NCBI RefSeq assembly: GCF_022878925.1
Contig: NZ_CP084626.1
Coordinates: 2,294,001-2,358,000 of the forward strand
Origin: Caballeronia sp. TF1N1
Lineage (GTDB): Bacteria > Pseudomonadota > Gammaproteobacteria > Burkholderiales > Burkholderiaceae
DNA length: 64,000 nucleotides
Direction of reading: 5' to 3'
In this document: positions 57,204 to 64,000 of the stretch, piece after piece
How the letters are laid out: the number at the start of each line of letters is the position of its first letter
Numbering within the stretch: the stretch's first letter is position 1
Made by a program: the position numbers and the translations under genes
The notes under the pieces: model-generated
Database searches by the model: none
What the model was told of the DNA's origin: nothing
What the model saw: the letters and a program-made list of their open reading frames with translations, nothing else

Positions 57204-58418
57204 ATGTTCTGGGAGAAGAAGCTGACGCAATGGGTCGAGGAAGTGCGGGCCAGGGCCAACCTGCCTGCGCGCCTCGTGCTTTGGGATGGACAGCAGCACG
57301 ACTTCGGGCAGTTCGCCGCGCCGCAAGTCACGTTGCATGTAAAGAGCGCGACGGCGCTGCCTTATCTGCTGGAACCGAGTCTCGACAATCTCGGTGAAGC
57401 GTACGTGAAAGGCAAGATCGATATCGAGGGCAAGCTCTCGGACATCATCAACGTCGGTTATTCGCTCGCGAAGAACACCGTCACGAGCGCGGGCAAGCTG
57501 GCTCGCGTGCGGCGCTACTTCAATCACTCGAAGGCGTCGGACAAGAAGGCCATTCAGTACCACTACGATGTGTCGAACGAGTTCTATCAGCTCTGGCTCG
57601 ACAAGAACATGGTGTACTCGTGCGCGTACTTCGAAAACGGCGACGAAGATTTGGCCACCGCGCAGATCAAGAAGATCGATCACATCCTGACCAAGATTCA
57701 GGTGCAGCCGGGCCATCGTTTGCTCGACATTGGCTGCGGCTGGGGCGCGCTCGTGATCCGCGCCGCGCAGAAGTTCGGCGCGAAGTGCGTGGGCGTGACG
57801 CTCTCGGAAAACCAGTTCAAGCTCGCGACGCAGCGCGTGAAAGATGCGGGCCTCGAAGATCAGATCGAAATCCGTCTGCAAGATTATCGCGACGTGCCGG
57901 GGCAATTCGACCGCATCACGAGCGTGGGCATGTTCGAGCACGTCGGACGCAAGAATCTGCCGGGCTACTTTGCAAAGATTCGCGATCTGCTGGTCGATGA
58001 CGGCGTCGCGATGAATCACGGCATCACGTCATCCGACGCCGACAGCGGCGAGACCGCGCTCGGCGGCGGCGAGTTTATCGACCGCTACGTGTTTCCGGAT
58101 GGCGAGTTGCCGCATATCGGTCTCGCGCTCGAAAGCATGCAGCGCGGCGGGCTGGAAGCGATCGACATCGAAAGCTTGCGCCGGCATTACGCCCGCACGC
58201 TCGACATCTGGGCCGAGAGCTTCGAGGCAAACGCCGAGCAAGCCAAGAAGCTTGTGGATGACGAGAAATTCCGCATCTGGCGCGTGTATCTCGCGGGTTG
58301 CGCGTACGCGTTCGAGAACGACGACGTGTCGATCTATCAAGTGGTGTGCCGCAAGGCGGGCCGCAGCGCGACGACATTGCCGTGGTCGCGGAAATACATT
58401 TACGAGAAGGCGCTCTGA
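57204..58418 (+). CDS. cfa: Cyclopropane-fatty-acyl-phospholipid synthase
   Basis: The enzyme adds a methylene bridge from SAM to unsaturated acyl chains of membrane phospholipids, usually at entry to stationary phase. The 404-residue protein has an N-terminal lipid-binding part. The SAM site is RLLDIGCGWGALVIRAAQKF at about residues 172-191, and the family segments YHYDVSNEFYQLWLDKNMVY, GMFEHVGRKN and GGEFIDRYVFPDGELPHI follow. GGAGAAGC lies before the ATG. The following DUF72 frame probably overlaps its 3' end. Confidence 0.97.
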   Translation: MFWEKKLTQWVEEVRARANLPARLVLWDGQQHDFGQFAAPQVTLHVKSATALPYLLEPSLDNLGEAYVKGKIDIEGKLSDIINVGYSLAKNTVTSAGKLARVRRYFNHSKASDKKAIQYHYDVSNEFYQLWLDKNMVYSCAYFENGDEDLATAQIKKIDHILTKIQVQPGHRLLDIGCGWGALVIRAAQKFGAKCVGVTLSENQFKLATQRVKDAGLEDQIEIRLQDYRDVPGQFDRITSVGMFEHVGRKNLPGYFAKIRDLLVDDGVAMNHGITSSDADSGETALGGGEFIDRYVFPDGELPHIGLALESMQRGGLEAIDIESLRRHYARTLDIWAESFEANAEQAKKLVDDEKFRIWRVYLAGCAYAFENDDVSIYQVVCRKAGRSATTLPWSRKYIYEKAL

Positions 58419-59587
58419 AGCAGGGATCGAAGTTTTCGGAAGAGGACGCTGCGCGTGACGGCGACGCGCAGGGCTCCCTGCTCGACGACGCGGCGCCGAG
58501 TGAGATTGCGCCAGCCGGTGAGCTAGAGTGCCTGCCGGCGTCGGCGGAACACGGGCAAGCCACAGAACCCGACCTGTTCGACGAACCCGCGCCGCGCAAG
58601 CCCGCGAGCCAGCCGAAGGCACGCGGCGTCCTGCCTGCGCCATTGAACGCCGATCTCGACGCGCTCGCGAAAAAACTGCCCGAAGCCATTCATCTCGGCA
58701 CATCGACGTGGTCGTTTCCGGGCTGGCGCGGCATCGTCTACGGCGACGCGTATTCGAACACGAAGCTCTCGCGCGACGGCCTCACCGCCTACAGCGCGCA
58801 TCCGTTGTTGCGCTGCGTGTCCATCGACCGCTCGTTCTACGCACCGCTTTCGCTCGCCGACTACGCGCGGTATGCGAGCCAGGTGCCGGAGCACTTTCGC
58901 TTCATCGTGAAGGCGCCTGCCGCCGTCACCGACGCCTTTATCCGCGGCCAGCGCGGCGCGCCCGATGCGGAGAACCCCGCGTTTCTAAACGCGCGGATTG
59001 CCATCGACGAATTTGTGGCACCGTGCATCGGCGGGCTTGGGACGAAAGCCGGCGCGCTCGTGTTCCAGTTCTCGCCGCTGCCAGATGCGATGATCGTCGA
59101 GCCATCGCGCTTCATCGACCGGTTGGCGGCGTTTCTCGGCGCGCTTCCGCCGCTCGAAGGCGAGACGCGTTACGCCGTCGAATTGCGCGACGCCGTCATG
59201 CTGACACCGCGCTTCATACGCGCGCTGCGGGACGCGAACGTGCGCTATTGCATCGGCGTGCATGCGCGCATGCCGGACGTGCGTCGCCAGGCGAAGGCGC
59301 TCGCGTTGCTGGACGAAGAAACGCTAGGGCCGCTCGTCGTGCGCTGGAGTCTGCATAGCGGCTTTCGCTACGAACAGGCGAAGGCGAAGTACGAGCCGTT
59401 CGACCAAATAGTCGATGAAGACCGCGACACGCGCGAGGCGCTGGCCGAACTGGCCGCGCGATATGCGATCGCGGGCCAGCCGGTGGTCATCGCGGCGAAC
59501 AACAAGGCGGAGGGTTCCGCGCCGCTTACGTGCTTCGAGCTTGCGCGTGGGATTGCGCGGGAATGCGAGCGCGTACTACGCGGCTAG
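58382..59587 (+). CDS. DUF72 protein with acidic N-terminal extension
   Basis: This is the larger of two DUF72 proteins in the window. The domain starts at IHLGTSTWSFPGWRG and includes RFIVKAPAAVTDAF, then VVRWSLHSGFRYEQAK and AANNKAEGSAPL. About 90 residues before it are acidic and Pro/Ala-rich, with a DLFDEPAP segment that resembles a clamp-binding peptide. The start is uncertain: the GTG at 58382 gives 401 residues and overlaps cfa by 37 bases, while a TTG at 58298 is also open. Its function is unknown. Confidence 0.85.
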   Translation: MVAEIHLREGALKQGSKFSEEDAARDGDAQGSLLDDAAPSEIAPAGELECLPASAEHGQATEPDLFDEPAPRKPASQPKARGVLPAPLNADLDALAKKLPEAIHLGTSTWSFPGWRGIVYGDAYSNTKLSRDGLTAYSAHPLLRCVSIDRSFYAPLSLADYARYASQVPEHFRFIVKAPAAVTDAFIRGQRGAPDAENPAFLNARIAIDEFVAPCIGGLGTKAGALVFQFSPLPDAMIVEPSRFIDRLAAFLGALPPLEGETRYAVELRDAVMLTPRFIRALRDANVRYCIGVHARMPDVRRQAKALALLDEETLGPLVVRWSLHSGFRYEQAKAKYEPFDQIVDEDRDTREALAELAARYAIAGQPVVIAANNKAEGSAPLTCFELARGIARECERVLRG

Positions 59588-59826
59588 CGGTAAAGCTATA
59601 ACGTGCGACGGCTGAAATCGACCGGGCTCCCCGGCGTACTGGCTGAACGCTCTATCCACCGCTATCGAGCCGCACTTCAGGCACGGCTCGCATGCCGTCA
59701 CGTCTTTGCTTCAAGCGCGACTTGAGCGCCAGGATGCCTCGCCTTATGGCATGGACTGAACGCGGCGACTTCCCGGCTCCGACACGGTATGCAGACCGCC
59801 CTCAAGCGCGGCCTCCGCCCCGCCCT

Positions 59827-60387
59827 TCACTTCTTCAACCGATGCGCGAACTTCTTGCGGAACTTCGCGACCTTCGGGCCGACGACCGCCGCGCAATACC
59901 CCTGGTTCGGATGCTGCTCGAAGTAGTTCTGGTGATACGCTTCGGCCGGATAGTAGTCGTTATCGAGCGCGGTGACCTGCGTGACGATCTTGCCGCCGAA
60001 GACATCCTCGCGCTGCAGTTCATCGATCACTTCGAGCGCGACCTTGCGCTGCTCGTCCGAATGCGTGAACACCGCCGAGCGATACTGCGTGCCCACGTCA
60101 TTACCCTGGCGATTGAGTTGCGTCGGATCGTGCGTCGCGAAGAAAATCTCAAGCACTTCGCGGTAGCTGATGATCGCCGGATCGAACACGACCTTCACCA
60201 CTTCCGCGTGGCCAGTTTCGCCATCGCAGACCTGTTCGTACGACGGATCGACCACCTTGCCGCCCGCATAGCCGGATTCGACCGACACCACGCCTTCGAC
60301 CGCCAGAAACACCGCTTCCGTGCACCAGAAGCAACCGCCGCCGAGCGTCGCGGTTTCGGTTCTCGCCTGCTCATTCTGCTGGGTCAT
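59827..60387 (-). CDS. msrA: Peptide methionine sulfoxide reductase MsrA
   Basis: MsrA reduces methionine-S-sulfoxide in proteins. Started at the ATG at 60387 (MTQQNEQARTETATLGGGCF), it has 186 residues. The catalytic Cys is in GGGCFWCTEAVF at about residue 19. The VVDPSYEQVCDGETGHAEVV block and the C-terminal YHQNYFEQHPNQGYCAAVVG with a resolving Cys are present. GAGGAG precedes the start. It is divergent from the flavin reductase gene; MsrB is not nearby. Confidence 0.97.
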   Translation of the reverse strand: MTQQNEQARTETATLGGGCFWCTEAVFLAVEGVVSVESGYAGGKVVDPSYEQVCDGETGHAEVVKVVFDPAIISYREVLEIFFATHDPTQLNRQGNDVGTQYRSAVFTHSDEQRKVALEVIDELQREDVFGGKIVTQVTALDNDYYPAEAYHQNYFEQHPNQGYCAAVVGPKVAKFRKKFAHRLKK

Positions 60388-60624
60388 GCGCAACTCCTCG
60401 TCAAGTGCATGCGGCCATGCCGCGGATCATCCATATGGATGCGCCTCGCCGCTTCTTCAACATTCCACGGTTTCTTCGATGTTTCCGATGCGCGCGAAGG
60501 GCTTGCTCCGAGCTTACCGGCTTTTACAAAGCGGCGTTGGCCACACTGCCGGCGCTGGCTTATGGCGGTTCCGGACGGCTGATTCCGCTAGAATCGAGCC
60601 AATCTCCAGCTTTTAGACAACACG

Positions 60625-60834
60625 AGAACAGGTCCTTCCGATTCGAATGCAACACGTATCCGGTTCGGCAAGACGAGATTCCACCAACTGATGACAAGCC
60701 CTTTCGCCCCGAGGAAATGCGCGTCCGGATCGGCATAAAACAAGACACTTCTAACCGATGACAAGTCCTCTCGCTCCAAGCGAAACTCGTCAGGTCGGCG
60801 AAAAAACAAGACGACTTTGCCCGATGACAAGCGC
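60625..60834. repeat. Degenerate tandem repeat, about 66 bases x 3, ending at a start codon
   Basis: Three diverged units begin at 60625, 60691 and 60758 and a fourth, partial one at 60824. The spacing between them is 66, 67 and 66 bases. Units 2-4 begin with ATGACAAG, and unit 1 has AGAACAGG in that place. Each of units 1-3 also has a TCCGG(A/T)TCGGC-like core (60660, 60725, 60790) and an AAGAC block. The start codon of the flavin reductase gene is the first codon of unit 4. The rest of the msrA-flavin reductase gap (60388-60624) has no gene. Confidence 0.82.
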
Positions 60835-61336
60835 TAAAACCCCGAACTTCGATCCGAAAGAATTCCGCGCCGCGCTCGGCCAGTTTGCGACGGGCGTGAC
60901 CGTCATCACCACGCGCACCGAATCCGGGCAGTTGATCGGCATCACGGCCAGTTCGTTTAATTCGGTATCGCTCGACCCGCCGCTCGTGCTGTGGAGTCTC
61001 GCCACCAAGTCGGCTTCGATGTCGGTGTTTCGCGCCAATAGTCACTACGTGGTGAACGTGCTCGCGGCATCGCAACTGGAGCTTTGCCGGCGCTTCGCCA
61101 CGGTCAAGGGCGACCGCTTCGCGGGCGTCTCGCACGCGGCGGGCGACACCGGCATGCCAGTGCTCGACGGCGCGATTGCCTGGTTCGAATGCCACAATCG
61201 CAGCCGCTACGACGAAGGCGACCACGTGATCTTTGTCGGCGAAGTGGAGCGCTGTGGCGTGCGCGCGAAAGACGACAGCGCGCCTCCGCTGGTGTTTCAC
61301 GCCGGCGGATTCCACACGTTGGGATCGATCGAATAA
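60824..61336 (+). CDS. Flavin reductase family protein (FMN-binding split barrel)
   Basis: The protein reduces flavin with NAD(P)H, usually to feed a two-component monooxygenase. From the ATG at 60824 (MTSAKTPNFDPKEFRAALGQ) it has 170 residues. Family segments are FATGVTVITTR, ITASSFNSVSLDPPLVLWSL and HYVVNVLAASQLELCRRFA. A second in-frame ATG at 60758 would add 22 residues encoded by the upstream repeat unit; the domain begins only after the later start, so I prefer 60824. No partner monooxygenase is nearby. Confidence 0.92.
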   Translation: MTSAKTPNFDPKEFRAALGQFATGVTVITTRTESGQLIGITASSFNSVSLDPPLVLWSLATKSASMSVFRANSHYVVNVLAASQLELCRRFATVKGDRFAGVSHAAGDTGMPVLDGAIAWFECHNRSRYDEGDHVIFVGEVERCGVRAKDDSAPPLVFHAGGFHTLGSIE

Positions 61337-61369
61337 GCCCCTCGACGCTTGAATATCAACGCCTGAGGC

Positions 61370-61876
61370 TCAAGGCGGGCTGCTTGGCCGCGCCGGTTGT
61401 TCGATCAGCGCGACGGGCACGCCTGCATCGTCCTTCATGGTTTGCAAGACGATATTCGAGCGAATGTCGATAACGCCCGGCGCCTTATACAGCTTGCTCA
61501 GAATGAAATCCGAGTAGTGCTTGAGGTTGTGCGCGAGCACGCGCAACACGTAATGCGTGTCGCCCGTGACGACGAACGCGCCCACCACTTCCGGCCATTC
61601 GCGCACGGCGGCCGCGAACTTCTCGTGCCAGTTTTCCTGGTCGTTGCGCATGGAGACGTGCACGAAGGCTTCGAGCTCGATGCCCAGCCGCTCACGGTCC
61701 AGACACGCGCGATAGCTCGCAATCACGCCCTCTTCTTCGAGCAGGCGCATGCGGCGCAAACACGCCGAAGGCGAGAGCGCGATGCGCTCCGCAAGGTCCA
61801 GGTTACTGATCCGTCCATCTTCCTGCAGTACCGCCAGAATTCGGCAATCTGTTGCATCGAGCGTGAATCCGGTCAT
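61370..61876 (-). CDS. kynR: Lrp/AsnC-family regulator, probable KynR
   Basis: The 168-residue protein has a winged helix-turn-helix (about 5-60: DCRILAVLQEDGRISNLDLA, then LSPSACLRRMRLLEEEGVI) and a C-terminal RAM effector domain (VGAFVVTGDTHYVLRVLAHN). In Pseudomonas and Burkholderia the Lrp-type KynR next to kynBU senses kynurenine and activates the operon. Position and divergence from kynB support this role. The 130-base gap between them should carry its binding site and both promoters. Confidence 0.93.
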   Translation of the reverse strand: MTGFTLDATDCRILAVLQEDGRISNLDLAERIALSPSACLRRMRLLEEEGVIASYRACLDRERLGIELEAFVHVSMRNDQENWHEKFAAAVREWPEVVGAFVVTGDTHYVLRVLAHNLKHYSDFILSKLYKAPGVIDIRSNIVLQTMKDDAGVPVALIEQPARPSSPP

Positions 61877-62006
61877 TTTTTAGTCCCCTAGCCCGTTTCA
61901 TCGAATTATGTTCTAGCCACAACGTTTTTGGGTAGTTTTTTTGCAATCACATTTCGAGATAGCACGGCTATGATTTGACGCATCCCAGCGCTTTCTGTTA
62001 GCCGAC

Positions 62007-62639
62007 ATGACGCTTCTCGATATTTCTCCGCCGATTTCCACCGACACGCCGGTCTGGCCGGGCGATACGCCCGTTGGTATCGAACGCGTCTGGCGCATGG
62101 AAGCGGGCTCGCCCGTGAACGTGGCGCGTCTCACGCTTTCGCCGCACACCGGCGCTCATGCCGATGCCCCGCTGCATTACGACGAACACGGCGCGGCTAT
62201 TGGCGAGGTGCCGCTCGACACGTATCTCGGCGCTTGCCGGGTCGTGCATTGCATTGGCGCGGCGCCGCTCGTTTTGCCAGAACATATCGCCGATTTTCTC
62301 GACGATGACAACGCCCCGCCGCGCATCCTCCTGCGTACCTACGCGAGCGCGCCGCTCGATACTTGGGACAGCGCATTTTGTGCCGCCGCGCCCGCGACCG
62401 TCGATCTATTGGCGGCGCGTGGCGTGAAGCTCATCGGTATAGACACGCCATCGCTCGATCCGCAGGAATCGAAGACGATGGACGCGCATCGCCGGATTCG
62501 CGCGCACGGCATGGCGATTCTCGAAGGCCTCGTGCTCGATGCCGTCGCGCCCAGCGACTACGAACTCATCGCGCTGCCGCTCAAATTTTCGACGCTCGAT
62601 GCGAGCCCGGTGCGCGCCGTCCTGCGCCCGCTTTCCTGA
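62007..62639 (+). CDS. kynB: Kynurenine formamidase
   Basis: KynB hydrolyses N-formylkynurenine to kynurenine and formate. The 210-residue protein starts [20 protein letters not shown] and has the metal-binding cyclase motif [12 protein letters not shown] at about residues 49-60. A second conserved block is [20 protein letters not shown]. It leads the kynB-kynU-kynA operon, and about 35 bases separate it from kynU. Confidence 0.97.
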   Translation: MTLLDISPPISTDTPVWPGDTPVGIERVWRMEAGSPVNVARLTLSPHTGAHADAPLHYDEHGAAIGEVPLDTYLGACRVVHCIGAAPLVLPEHIADFLDDDNAPPRILLRTYASAPLDTWDSAFCAAAPATVDLLAARGVKLIGIDTPSLDPQESKTMDAHRRIRAHGMAILEGLVLDAVAPSDYELIALPLKFSTLDASPVRAVLRPLS

Positions 62640-62674
62640 TCGCCCCGATCTTCCCTGAACAATTGGACTTTTCG

Positions 62675-63925
62675 ATGAAAAACCGTGACGACGCCGCCGC
62701 ACTCGACCGCGACGACCCGCTGAATGCCCTGCGCGATCAATTCGTGCTCGCGAACGACGTAATCTATCTGGATGGCAACTCGCTCGGCGTGCCGCCCAAA
62801 GCGGCTGCCGCGCGCGCGGCCGGCGTGATCGCCGAAGAATGGGGCGAAGGGCTGATCCGCAGTTGGAACACCGCCGGCTGGTACGCGCTGCCGCGACGGC
62901 TCGGCAACAAGCTGGCTTCGCTCATCGGCGCGGGCGAGGATGAAGTCGTCGTGAACGACACGATCTCGGCCAATCTCTTCAAGATCCTTTCCGCGGCACT
63001 CAAGCTCGCGAACGAGCGCGATCCGAAACGTCGCGTGATCGTCTCCGAACGTTCGAACTTTCCGAGCGACCTGTATATCGCGCAGGGTTTGATCGAGCAG
63101 CTCGATCGCGGCTATGAACTGCGTCTCGTCGATGACGCGTCCGAACTGCCTGCCGCCATCGACGAACACACCGCCATCGCGATGATCACGCACGTGAACT
63201 ATCGCACCGGCTACATGCACGACATGGCCGCGCTCACCGAGACGATTCATCGCGCGGGCGCAATCGCGGTCTGGGACCTGGCGCATTCGGCAGGCGCGGT
63301 GCCGGTCGATCTGAACGGCGTCGGCGCGGACTATGCCGTCGGCTGCACGTATAAGTATCTGAACGGCGGACCGGGTTCGCCTGCGTTCGTGTGGGTGCCC
63401 AAGCGCCATCAGAACACATTCTCGCAGCCGCTCTCGGGCTGGTGGGGGCACAAGAAACCGTTCGCGATGGACCCGGTGTATCGCCCGGACGATGGTATCG
63501 GTCGATATCTGTGCGGCACGCAGCCTATCGTCTCGATGTCGCTCGTCGAGTGCGGGCTGGATGTATTCCTGCAAACGGATATGCAGACCTTGCGGCGCAA
63601 GTCGCTTGCGCTTGGCGATCTGTTCATCGAGCTAGTGGAAGCGCGTTGCGGCGAGTTTCCGCTGACGCTCGCGACGCCGCGCGAACATGCGCGACGCGGC
63701 TCGCAAGTGAGCTTCGAGCATCCGAACGGCTATGAGGTGATGCAGGCGCTGATCGCGCGTGGCGTGATCGGCGATTATCGCGAGCCGCGTATTTTGCGCT
63801 TCGGCTTCACGCCGCTTTACACGCGTTTCGTCGATGTCTGGGAAGCGGTTGAAACCTTGCGCGATGTGCTCGCGACCGAAAGCTGGCGCGCGCCGGAGTT
63901 TGGCGAACGCGCTTCGGTGACTTGA
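62675..63925 (+). CDS. kynU: Kynureninase
   Basis: KynU is a PLP enzyme that splits kynurenine into anthranilate and alanine. Started at the ATG at 62675 ([20 protein letters not shown]), it has 416 residues. Landmarks are [34 protein letters not shown], the Asp in [13 protein letters not shown] and the PLP Lys in [17 protein letters not shown]. The C-terminal [20 protein letters not shown] is also typical. It lies between kynB and kynA. Confidence 0.98.
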   Translation: MKNRDDAAALDRDDPLNALRDQFVLANDVIYLDGNSLGVPPKAAAARAAGVIAEEWGEGLIRSWNTAGWYALPRRLGNKLASLIGAGEDEVVVNDTISANLFKILSAALKLANERDPKRRVIVSERSNFPSDLYIAQGLIEQLDRGYELRLVDDASELPAAIDEHTAIAMITHVNYRTGYMHDMAALTETIHRAGAIAVWDLAHSAGAVPVDLNGVGADYAVGCTYKYLNGGPGSPAFVWVPKRHQNTFSQPLSGWWGHKKPFAMDPVYRPDDGIGRYLCGTQPIVSMSLVECGLDVFLQTDMQTLRRKSLALGDLFIELVEARCGEFPLTLATPREHARRGSQVSFEHPNGYEVMQALIARGVIGDYREPRILRFGFTPLYTRFVDVWEAVETLRDVLATESWRAPEFGERASVT

Positions 63926-63937
63926 GAGGTGACGGCC

Positions 63938-64000
63938 ATGAATGAGGTTAAAGGCGGCGGATGTCCGTTCGGCCACGGTGCGGCCGATGCCGCACGGGCG
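63938..64000 (+). CDS. kynA: Tryptophan 2,3-dioxygenase, N-terminus only (cut by window end)
   Basis: Only the first 21 codons are in the window: MNEVKGGGCPFGHGAADAAR. The CPFGHG stretch resembles the variable N-terminal extension of Burkholderia KynA, a heme enzyme that opens the indole ring of tryptophan. The call rests mainly on position: it starts 12 bases after kynU in the expected kynB-kynU-kynA order. GAGAGG precedes the ATG. Confidence 0.72.
   Translation, partial: MNEVKGGGCPFGHGAADAARA

Noticed and set aside
60625..60834. CRISPR-like array
   Set aside because: The units are contiguous and diverged along their whole length. There are no conserved repeats with unique spacers and no cas genes.

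Overview
The window is a GC-rich chromosomal segment from a Burkholderiaceae bacterium, most likely Paraburkholderia or Caballeronia. The evidence is the gene content (DUF4148, DUF3579, DUF2242 and BON small proteins, a 3-hydroxybutyrate oligomer hydrolase, a kynRBUA tryptophan catabolism locus), the gene order, and the Burkholderia-like GroEL and ornithine carbamoyltransferase sequences. I found no rRNA, tRNA, insertion sequence, prophage or CRISPR array. Nearly all of it reads as core chromosome. One toxin-antitoxin pair is the only typical accessory element.

Layout. 1-2950 (minus): a compact yqgE-ruvX-pyrR-pyrB-pyrC' pyrimidine operon; its dihydroorotase-like member has lost the HxH zinc motif. 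2981-4510: photolyase. 4500-6483 (minus): an unidentified all-helical protein and rubredoxin. 6791-8952: ThiD-like kinase, DUF72 protein and a small exported protein. 9071-11228 (minus): groESL under a perfect CIRCE operator. 11464-15718: small envelope proteins and the 3HB-oligomer hydrolase. 16394-20771: a membrane-anchored TAXI protein, a DsbA-fold isomerase, and LysR and AraC regulators. 20782-25187 (minus): xdhABC with a short XdhC. 25540-31550: an MFS carrier, the toxin-antitoxin module, a GntR/DHA2-efflux pair, a degenerate EAL protein and a small membrane protein. 31748-37321: sodB and xseA (minus), then lpxK-ycaR-kdsB and adk, for lipid A/Kdo and nucleotide metabolism. 37472-41905: SDR, sirB1-murJ, rpsT with a long leader, DUF3579. 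42411-49224: argF, murB, yajQ, plsY, ybaK and an overlapping queG-ogt-xerD set. 49240-51320: tsaE-amiC. 51657-59587: an EamA carrier, pirin, CnoX-like thioredoxin, tcdA, pdxH, cfa and a second DUF72 protein. 59827-61336: msrA and a flavin reductase preceded by degenerate 66-bp tandem repeats. 61370-64000: kynR divergent from kynB-kynU-kynA, with kynA cut by the window end.

The points most worth a second look are: the 66-bp repeats that duplicate the flavin reductase start region; the xdhC gene that encodes only its Rossmann domain; the catalytically dead EAL protein with a sensor-like C-terminus; the ThiD-like kinase with Asp in place of the catalytic Cys; the 463-residue orphan beside rubredoxin, which may be a relic of a lost twitching-motility chemosensory cluster; and the long rpsT leader.

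All calls come from reading the translated sequence. No database search was run.
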